Positions 31,651 through 40,412 of a DNA stretch of 64,000 nucleotides are shown here, piece after piece. Each line of letters starts with the position of its first letter. Within the stretch, counting starts at the first letter, position 1. The translations under genes were made by a program, and so were the position numbers. A model generated the notes under the pieces. That model searched no databases. It was not told the DNA's origin and saw only the letters and a list, made by a program, of their open reading frames with translations. Source of the stretch: [Clostridium] viride DSM 6836 (GTDB lineage Bacteria > Bacillota > Clostridia > Oscillospirales > Oscillospiraceae); assembly GCA_000620945.1 (NCBI GenBank), contig KK211198.1, positions 544,120-608,119 of the forward strand, written 5' to 3'.

Positions 31651-33204
31651 ATGAGCATATTAAATGTAGAACATGTCACGCATGGCTTTGGGGCAAGAAG
31701 AATCTTAGAGGATGCCTCATTTCGACTGTTAAAGGGGGAACACGTTGGATTGGTCGGCGCGAACGGCGAAGGCAAGTCCACCTTTCTGAATATCATCACC
31801 GGCGAACTCATGCCCGATGAGGGGAACGTCAGCTGGTGCAATCGCGTTACCATCGGATACCTGGACCAAAGCAGTACCCTCACCAAAGGGAAAACCATCC
31901 GCGAGGTATTGCGCGAGGCATTTTCTGACATGTACCGCATGGAACAGGAAATGCTAGAACTGTATGAACGGATGTCCGATTGCACGGAGGAGGAACTCAC
32001 CGCCCTGATGGAGGATGTGGGCGAAATCCAGGAAATGCTGGATTGCAGCGGCTTCTATGTGCTGGATACCCGCATCGAGGAGTACGCCAATGGCTTAGGC
32101 CTGCGGGACATTGGTTTGGATCGCGATGTCAGTGAACTAAGTGGAGGGCAACGAACCAAGGTGTTGCTGACCAAGCTACTACTGGAAAATCCCATGATTC
32201 TAATTTTGGATGAGCCCACCAACTACTTGGATGAGAATCACATTGTTTGGCTTAGAAACCTCCTCCAAAACTATGAGAATGCCTTTATTCTTGTTTCGCA
32301 TGATACCTCGTTCTTAAACTCCGTGGTCAACGTCATTTACCATGTGGAGAACGCCGTGCTCACGCGTTACAAAGGTGACTATCAAAACTTTGTTGCCATG
32401 CATGAGCTAAAAAAACGCCAACTGGAACAGGCCTATGAGAAGCAGCAGAAGGAAATTTCCCATCTGGAAGACTTCATCGCCCGCAATAAGGCGCGCATTG
32501 CCACTACTAACATGGCAAAAAGCCGACAGAAAAAGTTGGACAAAATGGAGATCATTGAACTCAGCCGCGAAAAGCTCAAACCCACCTTTTCCTTTGCCCC
32601 CGCACGTACGCCGGGCAAGATCGTCATTGAGGCGAACAATCTCGTGCTGGGCTATGACGAGCCTCTTACTGCCCCCCTCAATTTGCAGTTGGAGCGCGGA
32701 AAGAAGGTGGCGGTTAAGGGGGTCAACGGCTTGGGAAAGTCCACGTTACTCAAGACCTTACTGGGTTTACAGCCACCCATTGCAGGAACTGTAGAGTTGG
32801 ATCAGTTCGTAGAGATTGGTTACTTCGAGCAGGAGCATGCCAAGGGCAGCAACACGGCCCACGCGGAAATCTGGCAGGAATACCCCTCCCTCACCAACGC
32901 GCAGGTGCGCGGAGCCTTGGCCAAGTGCGGATTAACCTCCGAGCACATCGAAAGCCAAATGAAGGTGCTCAGTGGCGGCGAGAATGCTAAGGTTCGCCTG
33001 TGTAAACTGATGCTAAGAAGTATGAATTTGCTTGTGCTGGACGAGCCTACCAACCATCTCGATGTGGATGCGAAGGAGGCCTTAAAAGAAGCCTTGTCCG
33101 AGTTCCGCGGAACGGTACTCTTGGTAAGCCATGAACCGGAATTTTACCAAGATGTTGTCTCCGACATTTGGAATCTGGAAGAATGGACGACCAAGATCGT
33201 TTGA
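31651..33204 (+). CDS. ABC-F ATPase (YbiT/YkpA-like)
   Basis: 517-residue soluble ABC-F protein with two ATPase domains: Walker A GANGEGKST and GVNGLGKST, signatures LSGGQRTKVLL and LSGGENAKVRL, Walker B LILDEPTNYLD and LVLDEPTNHLD, and a linker with a basic coiled coil (KQQKEISHLEDFIARNKARI). This subgroup is the housekeeping translation-factor type rather than the Lsa type. ATG 31651 follows GGGAGG; the open frame before it is not used. An extended -10 (TGGTACAAT) lies near 31592-31600. It follows the two-component pair after about 140 nt and is probably separately expressed. Confidence 0.9.
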   Translation: MSILNVEHVTHGFGARRILEDASFRLLKGEHVGLVGANGEGKSTFLNIITGELMPDEGNVSWCNRVTIGYLDQSSTLTKGKTIREVLREAFSDMYRMEQEMLELYERMSDCTEEELTALMEDVGEIQEMLDCSGFYVLDTRIEEYANGLGLRDIGLDRDVSELSGGQRTKVLLTKLLLENPMILILDEPTNYLDENHIVWLRNLLQNYENAFILVSHDTSFLNSVVNVIYHVENAVLTRYKGDYQNFVAMHELKKRQLEQAYEKQQKEISHLEDFIARNKARIATTNMAKSRQKKLDKMEIIELSREKLKPTFSFAPARTPGKIVIEANNLVLGYDEPLTAPLNLQLERGKKVAVKGVNGLGKSTLLKTLLGLQPPIAGTVELDQFVEIGYFEQEHAKGSNTAHAEIWQEYPSLTNAQVRGALAKCGLTSEHIESQMKVLSGGENAKVRLCKLMLRSMNLLVLDEPTNHLDVDAKEALKEALSEFRGTVLLVSHEPEFYQDVVSDIWNLEEWTTKIV

Positions 33205-33243
33205 TCCTACTCTTACCCTTTCAATCCAATCGAATAGGTTACG

Positions 33244-33277
33244 TAAGGCTTCTCTCCCTTCCAGGAGAGAAGCCTTA
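33244..33277. terminator. Bidirectional terminator between the ABC-F and YkuD genes
   Basis: 14-bp stem TAAGGCTTCTCTCC / GGAGAGAAGCCTTA, CTTCCA loop; its right arm includes the stop codon of the minus-strand gene. No long T-run. Confidence 0.7.
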
Positions 33278-34657
33278 CCCATCGTAGATCACAATGGGAA
33301 TGCCCTCCTCGATCTGCTCAAACAAAACCTTGGCTAAGGCGTATGGTGCATTGATGCACCCATGGGTGCCATTTCTCACATAGATTTTTCCTCCAAAGGA
33401 GGAACGCCATGGGGCATCGTGAATGCCGATGTTCCCGTAAAAGGGCATCCAGTAGCTCACCCTGCTGGCATAATCCACGCCCCGCAAGGTGGCACCTTTC
33501 TGCTTATAGTTTAGCATATAGGTTCCGGTCACGGTTTGGTTCCCTTTCTTGGGGTTCCCTGTGACCACGGGACCTTGGGCTATGATTTCTCCATTTTTGT
33601 AGAACCATAAATACTGCTTTGCAATTGAAATTTCTACATAGGTATTGCCTAGCTCCTCCTCTCCCCTCCCAAAGGCGGTTTGCAAATAGGCCGGTTCTTT
33701 TTCCACCCGATCACCCAGCAGGATATGGTTTTGCAAGGCATTCCGTTCTGCCTCTTGATCGAGCTTCCATCCATAGAGCCCGTCTTTTAGCTCGATCACC
33801 TTGCCGGATGAGGTCTTGAATGTTCGCGAGATCCCAACGGTATCGTATCGTTTGCTTAACGTCCGAAGGTAGTTCCGGACCGCTTCTTGGTCTAGCTGAA
33901 CCTCTAAGTCCTCATCAACCATCAACCAAGTGTGGATGGTCTCTCCATCCACCACCTCACGATCATTCCCAAACTGATAGCTCACCCGCGTAGAAACGTA
34001 GCGATTGACCAAGCGAAGCGTTTCGATGGTTTTGGGTGAATCCATTCGATACTTCGGAGTCTTGTAACAGCCTTCCTCCAATAACTCTAAAGTTCGAATT
34101 CCCTGCTGCAGGCATCGTTTGATAGCCACTTCAAGCTGATCTTGTTGGATCTGATTTCCTTCCACTTCTTTGATCAGTCGGTATGAACCATTCGCGTATT
34201 CAAATCCAACATTATTCGGTTCCACCACGGTTCGTAGCAGGCAGTTAAGACGGCTCCGTTCATACGCTAGCTTCCCTTCATCATAGGTGACCAGATCTTC
34301 TATCTCATAGCTCTGCCGGCTCCAAACCGAGCGAATCCAGAAGAGCGAATGCCGGCTCTGCAATCCTTGCGAAAGATCGCACCCTTCCTTGAATCGCAGC
34401 CCAATGGACTGACCCGTGATTTCATCAATCTCGCCATCTCTCTCGATGCATTGCAAGGAGTAGTTTGGAATTTGCTCCTTTAGAATGGTTTCAGCTTCCA
34501 TCCGGGTTTTTAGGGAAACGTCGATGCCATAGATCGTGGTGTGGAAGCCATAATGATGCGCAAAAAAGAAGGATATGAGAAGATAACTAAGTATCGGTAT
34601 GAGCACTAGACCAAACAATGCCTTTCGGAAGGAGCCCATTGGAAGGAAAACTTTCAT
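33275..34657 (-). CDS. L,D-transpeptidase (YkuD) with N-terminal membrane anchor
   Basis: 460-residue protein that probably forms 3-3 peptidoglycan cross-links or anchors proteins to the wall. A signal-anchor (about 13-32) is followed by a large extracytoplasmic region (about 40-330) that resembles the peptidoglycan-binding repeat domains (PG_binding_4 type) seen in clostridial YkuD proteins, and the catalytic YkuD domain (about 335-460) with IGIHDAPWRSSFGG and the cysteine motif NGTHGCINAPYALAK. The ATG has only a weak AGAAAG upstream. Divergent from rarD with overlapping 5' regions. Confidence 0.92.
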   Translation of the reverse strand: MKVFLPMGSFRKALFGLVLIPILSYLLISFFFAHHYGFHTTIYGIDVSLKTRMEAETILKEQIPNYSLQCIERDGEIDEITGQSIGLRFKEGCDLSQGLQSRHSLFWIRSVWSRQSYEIEDLVTYDEGKLAYERSRLNCLLRTVVEPNNVGFEYANGSYRLIKEVEGNQIQQDQLEVAIKRCLQQGIRTLELLEEGCYKTPKYRMDSPKTIETLRLVNRYVSTRVSYQFGNDREVVDGETIHTWLMVDEDLEVQLDQEAVRNYLRTLSKRYDTVGISRTFKTSSGKVIELKDGLYGWKLDQEAERNALQNHILLGDRVEKEPAYLQTAFGRGEEELGNTYVEISIAKQYLWFYKNGEIIAQGPVVTGNPKKGNQTVTGTYMLNYKQKGATLRGVDYASRVSYWMPFYGNIGIHDAPWRSSFGGKIYVRNGTHGCINAPYALAKVLFEQIEEGIPIVIYDG

Positions 34658-34693
34658 ATATTGATTCGCTTTCTACTATAAAAATAGAATCTT

Positions 34694-34722
34694 TTGACAG
34701 GATGCCGGAAATCCTCTATACT
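34694..34722 (+). promoter_or_regulatory. Promoter of rarD
   Basis: TTGACA (34694-34699), 17-bp spacer, TATACT (34717-34722). It lies inside the open upstream extension of the rarD frame, which rules that extension out. Confidence 0.88.
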
Positions 34723-34755
34723 GAGAAGGAAAAAAGAGAAAAAGAAGTGATTGCA

Positions 34756-35658
34756 TTGAAAAAAGAAAACTGGAGCGGGGTATCCTTCGCCATTGCCGCC
34801 TATACCCTGTGGGGTATTCTTCCGATCTACTGGAAACTGGTCGATCGTGTCTTGCCCCTTGAGGTCTTAGCCAATCGGATTGTCTGGGCCTTTCTCTTTA
34901 CCGTTCTACTGATTACCTTCACGAAACAATGGACCGCGCTCAAGCAAATTTTTCAGGATAGGAAACAAGTGATTCTGATTTTGTTTGCCTCCATGTTCAT
35001 TGCCTTTAATTGGGGCCTTTACATTTGGGCGGTGAATACCGGCAAAATTGTGGATGCAAGCCTCGGTTATTACATCAACCCCTTGGTGGCTGTGCTCTTA
35101 GGCGTCTTTGTGTTCAAAGAAACCTTAGATCGTTGGACCATTGCTTCTCTTTGGATTGCCTTTCTCGGGGTTTTGATCAAGACCATACAATATGGCAACA
35201 TTCCTTGGGTTTCCCTTGGCCTTGCCATTTCCTTTGGAATCTATGGTGCAATGAAAAAAATGGTGAAGGCCAACTCCATTGCAGGACTGACCTTAGAAAC
35301 TGCCATGCTGACACCCCTTGCCTTGGGATACATTCTCTTTCGAAACTCCAGTGGGCTTGGGGCCTACCAAGTGGAAAGCACTCCCATCTTGATTCTTTTG
35401 ATGGCTTCCGGCTTGGTGACTGCCATTCCCCTGCTCCTCTTCTCCAGTGCGGCGCAACGACTGCCTATGTCCCTGCTCGGGTTTACGCAATACATTGCCC
35501 CGACCATCAGTCTACTCCTAGGGGTATTCGTGTATCACGAGCAGTTCACGCATCTCGATCTGATTGCCTTTTGCCTCATCTGGATGGCACTGGGCATTTA
35601 TACCTTTTCTCAGCTGCAGGCGTATCGCAAAAGCAAAGTGCTGACGCCCACCAAATAG
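34756..35658 (+). CDS. rarD: RarD-type EamA transporter
   Basis: 300-residue inner-membrane permease with ten predicted spans in two EamA halves; the substrate is not established (the name comes from chloramphenicol sensitivity in other bacteria). Family start VSFAIAAYTLWGILPIYWK, then FNWGLYIWAVNTGKIVDASLG, YYINPLVAVLLG and LGFTQYIAPTISLLLG. The start codon is TTG 34756 behind AAGAAG; GTG 34747 is possible. The promoter at 34694-34722 excludes longer forms. Followed by a hairpin at 35671. Confidence 0.9.
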   Translation: MKKENWSGVSFAIAAYTLWGILPIYWKLVDRVLPLEVLANRIVWAFLFTVLLITFTKQWTALKQIFQDRKQVILILFASMFIAFNWGLYIWAVNTGKIVDASLGYYINPLVAVLLGVFVFKETLDRWTIASLWIAFLGVLIKTIQYGNIPWVSLGLAISFGIYGAMKKMVKANSIAGLTLETAMLTPLALGYILFRNSSGLGAYQVESTPILILLMASGLVTAIPLLLFSSAAQRLPMSLLGFTQYIAPTISLLLGVFVYHEQFTHLDLIAFCLIWMALGIYTFSQLQAYRKSKVLTPTK

Positions 35659-35670
35659 CACATGCATGGG

Positions 35671-35700
35671 AGGGCCTCTGAATCGTCAGAAGCCCTTCTT
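35671..35700 (+). terminator. Terminator of rarD
   Basis: AGGGCCTCTGA / TCAGAAGCCCT (one C-A mismatch), ATCG loop, then TCTTCC. Confidence 0.6.
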
Positions 35701-35731
35701 CCTCGTTCACCCAAACTCGATGGAGCGTCGA

Positions 35732-35760
35732 TTGCACTTTATGATTCCCTGCGTTACACT
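35732..35760 (+). promoter_or_regulatory. Promoter of the GIY-YIG-like gene
   Basis: TTGCAC (35732-35737), 17-bp spacer, TACACT (35755-35760), 38 nt before the ATG. Confidence 0.6.
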
Positions 35761-35798
35761 ATATGCAAAGAATGAGAAGCAAAGTATAGGAGATTGTT

Positions 35799-36137
35799 AT
35801 GAATAATCCAGCCAAAAAGAGATTGAAAGACGAGTTTAAGGCCCGTGTGGTGGTGGGTGGGGTTTACCAAATCCGCTGCAACCCCACCGGACAGAGCTGG
35901 ATCAAGGCCAGCGCGAATCTTCCGGGTGCAAAGAACCGATTTGACTTTTGCGTCTTCACCAACTCCGCCCCGGAAAGCGGCATGTCCTCCGCCTGGAAAG
36001 AATATGGTGCAGAAGCCTTCTCCTTTGAGGTCTTGGAGGAACTTGAAAAGCAAGAGCTCCAAACGGATTCCGAATTTAAAGAAGACGTGAACACCTTAAT
36101 GGCACTCTGGAAGGAAAAACAGAAGGAAGGTCTTTGA
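35799..36137 (+). CDS. Small GIY-YIG-like protein with altered signature
   Basis: 112 residues resembling the stand-alone GIY-YIG proteins of Bacillota. The signature strands are present but changed: GGVYQIRCNPTGQSWIKASA has GVY for GIY and WIK for YIG. The downstream NRFDFC, the SSAWKEYGAEAFSFEVLEEL helix and the terminal EDVNTLMALWKEKQ helix fit the family. Loss of the second Tyr and Gly makes nuclease activity doubtful; it may be a binding-only version. AGGAGATTGTT precedes ATG 35799. It lies next to ku-ligD but is convergent with them and separated by a 20-bp terminator stem, so a link to end joining is only speculative. Confidence 0.75.
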   Translation: MNNPAKKRLKDEFKARVVVGGVYQIRCNPTGQSWIKASANLPGAKNRFDFCVFTNSAPESGMSSAWKEYGAEAFSFEVLEELEKQELQTDSEFKEDVNTLMALWKEKQKEGL

Positions 36138-36174
36138 ACCCATTCAAAGAAACCACTTAACTGTAACAGAACTC

Positions 36175-36218
36175 GAAAAAGACGTCCCCCAAACCTTTGT
36201 TTGGGGGACGTCTTTTTC
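36175..36218. terminator. Bidirectional terminator between the GIY-YIG-like gene and ligD
   Basis: 20-bp perfect stem from GAAAAAGACGTCCCCCAAAC to its complement, CTTT loop. Confidence 0.93.
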
Positions 36219-36229
36219 GGGCGTATTTC

Positions 36230-38668
36230 TTAGGCCTTTAGCATTTGCTCTACCTGAAAAAAATTCTGCCAAGGATCGGGTTCCTTCATCCGTAATAAGG
36301 CATCCTCCATGGTAATGCCATCGGGCGTGATGCGGCTTAGTTCCTCCCATGCAATGGGCATGGAAACTTTGGCTCCGGGCCTGGCACGCAAGGAATAGGG
36401 GGCGACACTGGTTGCCCCTCTTCCATTTCGAATCCAATCAATGAAAATTTTATCGCTTCGCTTTGCCTTTCTCACATTGCTTGTGTACCGATCCGGCCAG
36501 GTTTGCTCCATCACTTCTGCCACCCGTTTGGAAAAGTCATGTACCGTCTCCCAAGAAGCAAGGGGTTTTAGCGGAACGACCACATGATAGCCTTTGCCAC
36601 CGCTGGTCTTGAGGTAAGAATGGAGGGAAAGCTCGGCAAGGATTTGCTTCATATCCAGCACCCCCTGACGGATGGTGCCCATCTCCATCCCTTCATCCGG
36701 ATCCAGATCGAAGACCATCATATCCGGCTGCTCTAGCTGCTTCACCTGACTGCCCCAAATATGGAACTCCACTGTGCTCATTTGAGCTTCAAAGAGGAGA
36801 CCTTCCAGCTTCTCCAGATAGCAGTACTCTTCCGTCTCTCCATCGCTGTTAGGAATGGGCAGGGTGCGAATCCCCTTTCCTTGCTCTAAGCCGGGATGCT
36901 TTTTAAAGAAGTGCGTCCCGGCGATCCCTTTCGGGCAACGCACCACGCTGAGGATGCGTTGGCTCACGTAGGGCAGCATGCGCTCCGAAATCTGCTCGTA
37001 ATAGCGAACCACATCCTCCTTGCTTCTCTTTGGCTCTTCGTACATCACCTTATCCGGACTGCTAATCCGCACACCGGCTACGAGAATGGTCCTTCCCTTT
37101 TCTTCCATCGATCTCTCCGCTTCCTGCTCGATTTCTAGTTCAATCCGATCCGGGTGTTCTGCTTTGACTTCCCTGGGATTCTTGTCTGCTCGTAAGCCCT
37201 GAAAACTGGCATGCCGCAGTAGCCCATCCTTGGTCCATTCCGCGAATTTAATTTCCGCAACCAGCTCCGGTCTTACCCACGTGATTTCTTCCTTGGCACG
37301 TTCCTTTGGTACTAGGGCAAAGGGTGAGCGCTCTCGGCATAAGGGGGCAAACTGATCTTCCAACAACTTCATGTCAGACTCACTCAATCCCGTCCCCGCT
37401 CGCCCGGCATAGATCAAGTCTTCCCCTTCATAGACGCCCAGGAGTAATGCACTCACGCCACTGGTTTTCTTGTCCGTTCGCGTATAGCCACCAATCACAA
37501 ATTCTTGCCGTTTTTCACACTTTCGCTTAATCCAATCGCCATTTCTTGTCCCCGTATAAGGTGAATCGGCTTTTTTTCCTACGATTCCTTCCATGCCCGC
37601 CGCACAGGCTGCCTGAAAACTCTCCTCGCCTTTTCCCCTCACGTGCCGACTATAAAACAAGTCACTGGGTGCCTGCTGCATCAAGGTCTCTAAGCGTTCC
37701 TTTCGTGCCAGCAGTGGCTCTTCCCGAAGATCCACCCCATCCAAGGCAAGCAGATCAAAGAGGATATAAGTTAATTTCCCTTTTGGATGCTTCAGATAGT
37801 TCTGCAGCGCCTGAAAGTCTGTCTTGCCCCTTTCATCGATGATGGTCATCTCCCCATCTAAGACCATGGCTCTTCCACCAGCCCAGTCAAGAAGCGAAGC
37901 CGAAACATCTTGAAAGCGTGAGGTATAGTCATTGCCATTTCGTGTGATTAGGCGCACGCGATTTCCTTCTAAGAAGGCGAGGATTCGATACCCGTCAAAT
38001 TTCATCTCATAGAGCCACTCATCCCCTGGGGGGATACGATCCACCAGCTTGGCCAGCTGCACATCAAGCTGATGAAAGGGATTTTGGGGAAGCTGTTCTG
38101 CTTCCCCTCGCGTAATCTCTTCCATGCTGCGCCCCGTTCGAATGCTGGTTTGAAACCCAGAAATGCCATCCGTTTCTTGGGCATAGGCATCCTTTTCCTT
38201 CAGCAGGAGCCAATTCTGTTTGGTTTCTCCTTCCTTTGCAGATAGGCGCACCAGAGCCCATTTCCCCTTTAGACGTCTTCCCTTCAGAGTAAACTTGAGC
38301 ATACCTACCTTAAGCCCTTCGTTTACGTCTCCATGTGGTTCCCAGAACCCTTCATCCCAGAGCATCACCACGCCCCCGCCATACTCACCCTTGGGGATGG
38401 TCCCCTCAAAGTTACGATAGTCCAAGGGATGATCCTCCACTTGAACGGCAAGTCTCTTATCCTGTGTACGAAAAGATGGGCCCTTGGGAACGGCCCAGCT
38501 GAGCAGGGCACCATCCCATTCCAGACGAACATCGTAATGATCCTTGCGGGCGAGATGGTGCTGCACCACAAAGCGAAGCTCTTCCCCTGACCTCCGCTCG
38601 CCCCCTTCGGGTTCTGCCGTTTTCTCAAAATTCCGTTTGCGCTGGTACTCACTCAGTTTTGTCGTCAT
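36230..38668 (-). CDS. ligD: DNA ligase D (phosphoesterase-ligase-polymerase)
   Basis: 812-residue enzyme of bacterial non-homologous end joining. Order of domains: 3'-phosphoesterase (about 25-165; FVVQHHLARKDHYDVRLEWDG-like start, PKGEYGGGVVMLWD), ATP-dependent ligase (about 205-510; adenylated Lys223 in LYEMKFDGYR, then LDGEMTIID, IVGKKADSPYTGTR), and the primase-polymerase domain (about 545-812; THFFKKHPG, MVFDLDPDEGM with the catalytic acids, YLKTSGGKGYHVVVPL). This PE-LIG-POL order differs from the Pseudomonas order only in the fused layout of the first domain. It is 3 nt downstream of ku and co-transcribed with it. Confidence 0.96.
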   Translation of the reverse strand: MTTKLSEYQRKRNFEKTAEPEGGERRSGEELRFVVQHHLARKDHYDVRLEWDGALLSWAVPKGPSFRTQDKRLAVQVEDHPLDYRNFEGTIPKGEYGGGVVMLWDEGFWEPHGDVNEGLKVGMLKFTLKGRRLKGKWALVRLSAKEGETKQNWLLLKEKDAYAQETDGISGFQTSIRTGRSMEEITRGEAEQLPQNPFHQLDVQLAKLVDRIPPGDEWLYEMKFDGYRILAFLEGNRVRLITRNGNDYTSRFQDVSASLLDWAGGRAMVLDGEMTIIDERGKTDFQALQNYLKHPKGKLTYILFDLLALDGVDLREEPLLARKERLETLMQQAPSDLFYSRHVRGKGEESFQAACAAGMEGIVGKKADSPYTGTRNGDWIKRKCEKRQEFVIGGYTRTDKKTSGVSALLLGVYEGEDLIYAGRAGTGLSESDMKLLEDQFAPLCRERSPFALVPKERAKEEITWVRPELVAEIKFAEWTKDGLLRHASFQGLRADKNPREVKAEHPDRIELEIEQEAERSMEEKGRTILVAGVRISSPDKVMYEEPKRSKEDVVRYYEQISERMLPYVSQRILSVVRCPKGIAGTHFFKKHPGLEQGKGIRTLPIPNSDGETEEYCYLEKLEGLLFEAQMSTVEFHIWGSQVKQLEQPDMMVFDLDPDEGMEMGTIRQGVLDMKQILAELSLHSYLKTSGGKGYHVVVPLKPLASWETVHDFSKRVAEVMEQTWPDRYTSNVRKAKRSDKIFIDWIRNGRGATSVAPYSLRARPGAKVSMPIAWEELSRITPDGITMEDALLRMKEPDPWQNFFQVEQMLKA

Positions 38669-38671
38669 GGA

Positions 38672-39445
38672 TTACGCAGGTTCCTTCCCTTTTTGGACAT
38701 TCTCTACACTGGCTTTGAGCGCTTCCATCAGGTCAATGACCCGACCGCGCTGTTCGGGCTCGGCCGCCACCACCTCTTTGCCAGAGATCTTGCTCTCGAT
38801 GAGTGCACGAAGCTTTTCTTGGTACTCATCCTGATAGCTTGCGGGATCAAAGGGTGTGTCCATGGAATTGATCAAGGTTTTTGCCATGGTCAGCTCCTGC
38901 TCGGAAACCGCTGGCTTTGTATAGGCCTTTTGAAGCTGCCGGATGTCATCGGCATAAAACATCGTGGAAATGAGAATGCCTTCCTCGCGAGGGATGATAG
39001 CCATGAGGGTATCCTTCGTTCCCAGGACTGCCTTCCCAATTGCAATTTTCTGCTCAGCCATGAGGGCCGCGCGCAGCAGTTCGAAGGCCTTTTCCCCTCC
39101 CGCTTCAGGGGCGGCCTGATAGGTTTTATCATAGTACACAGGGGAGATTTGGTTCAGTTGCGCAAAGTGCAAAATCTGAATGGACTTTTCCTTTTCTGTT
39201 TTGATCTTTTCGACCTCTTCGTCGGTTACCACCACATACTGTTCCTTATCGTATTCATACCCTTTGACGATGTCTTCGGACGTAATTTCTTTCCCACAAT
39301 GGGCGCAGGTTTTCTTATAGCGAATGCGGCTGTTGTCTTCCTTATGCAGTTGGTTAAAATGAATGTCATTGTCTTGGGTTGCCGTATACATGGCGATGGG
39401 AATTGCAACCATACCAAACGTAATGACGGACTTGCGTGCTATCAT
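38672..39445 (-). CDS. ku: Ku family DNA end-binding protein
   Basis: 257-residue homodimeric Ku that threads onto double-strand ends and recruits LigD. It starts MIARKSVITFGMVAIPIAMY, has a zinc-type pair CAHCGKEI, the DNA-encircling core with VKGYEYDKEQYVVVTDEEVE and FAQLNQISPVYYDKTY, and a Lys/Glu-rich tail. ATG 39445 is 8 nt from GGAGG; the upstream extension of the frame is unsupported. First gene of the ku-ligD pair. In spore formers, end joining is used mainly on germinating spores with a single chromosome, so forespore expression is possible but not visible here. Confidence 0.95.
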   Translation of the reverse strand: MIARKSVITFGMVAIPIAMYTATQDNDIHFNQLHKEDNSRIRYKKTCAHCGKEITSEDIVKGYEYDKEQYVVVTDEEVEKIKTEKEKSIQILHFAQLNQISPVYYDKTYQAAPEAGGEKAFELLRAALMAEQKIAIGKAVLGTKDTLMAIIPREEGILISTMFYADDIRQLQKAYTKPAVSEQELTMAKTLINSMDTPFDPASYQDEYQEKLRALIESKISGKEVVAAEPEQRGRVIDLMEALKASVENVQKGKEPA

Positions 39446-39518
39446 GGAACCACCTCCAGAATTATCTTTTCCAAGGATGGGGCAAGTATCCATGGTCTTA
39501 GGAATATTTCCAGAACAC

Positions 39519-39556
39519 AAAAGAGAGGACGGCCCCTTCGGTCATCCTCTCTTTCG
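39519..39556 (-). terminator. Terminator of the DUF3298 gene
   Basis: Stem of about 10 perfect pairs (AAAGAGAGGA / TCCTCTCTTT) with partial inner pairing, T-rich sequence on both sides. Confidence 0.75.
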
Positions 39557-39580
39557 TTTTCCGTTTCGTCAAATAGCACC

Positions 39581-40255
39581 CTAGTGGCAAAGCGTCATTG
39601 GATGGTGGACACAATCCTGATAGGGGATTTGGAACTCTCGGATTCCACTGGAGTAAGGAGCAATATCATATTGCTGGTAATACAACACAAGTCCATCCGG
39701 TCGGCAGTAAAACTGATCCTCCTGGAAGGCTTCCGAAATGAGCTCTTTGCTGTCATCAAAATAAAGATCCGGTTCCTGTTCCATTTGCGCGGCCACCTGG
39801 CTTAGGAGAAAGCCTTTCGCATCGGGCAAGCAGGTTACCAACTGATTGAGCTGGATGCGTTCACAGTTGTTTAGATTCCAGGTTTGGGAATCGCGCACGG
39901 TATTGCCATGTGCGCCACCGGTGTATTCATAGCGATCAAACACAAGGCTAATAATGCAGGAACGAAGATATGTCAACTCATACTTCATGACCGCATCAAA
40001 GACACGGACGGGATACTGTTGCTTTTTGTCTTCCTTATACTGCTGGATGGCCATAGGAAACAGCTCTGATTCACAGTGCGTTTGAAACTCCATTGCCTTC
40101 TGTTTGTAATACTCGTTGACCTTTCTTAAGCAGGCCCGATGTAGCATGGAGTAAAATTCAGGATACGCAATGGTGTACGTCATCAAGGTTTCTCCGTTAA
40201 ACGTAAGGGAATTCTTTCGAATGCGTTTCTGAACCCAAAAATGATTCCGTATCAT
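39581..40255 (-). CDS. DUF3298-type protein without a signal peptide
   Basis: 224 residues. The C-terminal part (FDDSKELISEAFQEDQFYCR then PDGLVLYYQQYDIAPYSSG) is the DUF3298 motif seen in RsiV-like proteins, and the central SLVFDRYEYTGGAHGNTV matches the associated DUF4163-type region. Such domains are usually extracytoplasmic; here there is no signal sequence or membrane segment. ATG 40255 has AGGAGG 8 nt upstream, while the longer GTG start (40264) overlaps that site. It stands alone between terminators. Function unknown. Confidence 0.8.
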   Translation of the reverse strand: MIRNHFWVQKRIRKNSLTFNGETLMTYTIAYPEFYSMLHRACLRKVNEYYKQKAMEFQTHCESELFPMAIQQYKEDKKQQYPVRVFDAVMKYELTYLRSCIISLVFDRYEYTGGAHGNTVRDSQTWNLNNCERIQLNQLVTCLPDAKGFLLSQVAAQMEQEPDLYFDDSKELISEAFQEDQFYCRPDGLVLYYQQYDIAPYSSGIREFQIPYQDCVHHPMTLCH

Positions 40256-40322
40256 GATATTCACCTCCTAGTAGTCTATGTTTCACCCCCAAGACTTGAT
40301 CCGAGATTTAGAACCTAGCCAT

Positions 40323-40360
40323 AAAAAAGAGGAGTTCTAATCCGTGATTAGAACTCCTCT
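40323..40360 (-). terminator. Terminator of the DUF255 gene
   Basis: 15-bp perfect stem AGAGGAGTTCTAATC / GATTAGAACTCCTCT, CGT loop, six-T run on the minus strand. Confidence 0.88.
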
Positions 40361-40412
40361 GGGTTCAACTGACATGATATTGCAGTCGCTTTCTTAGACC
40401 TTGCTCGTCTCT

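Noticed and set aside
34618-34755. 46-codon N-terminal extension of RarD
   Set aside because: A consensus promoter lies inside it and the membrane protein begins at the TTG.
38693-39805. Plus-strand frame of 370 codons across ku
   Set aside because: It is antisense to ku and to the end of the DUF3298 gene, both of which have clear domains and ribosome binding sites.
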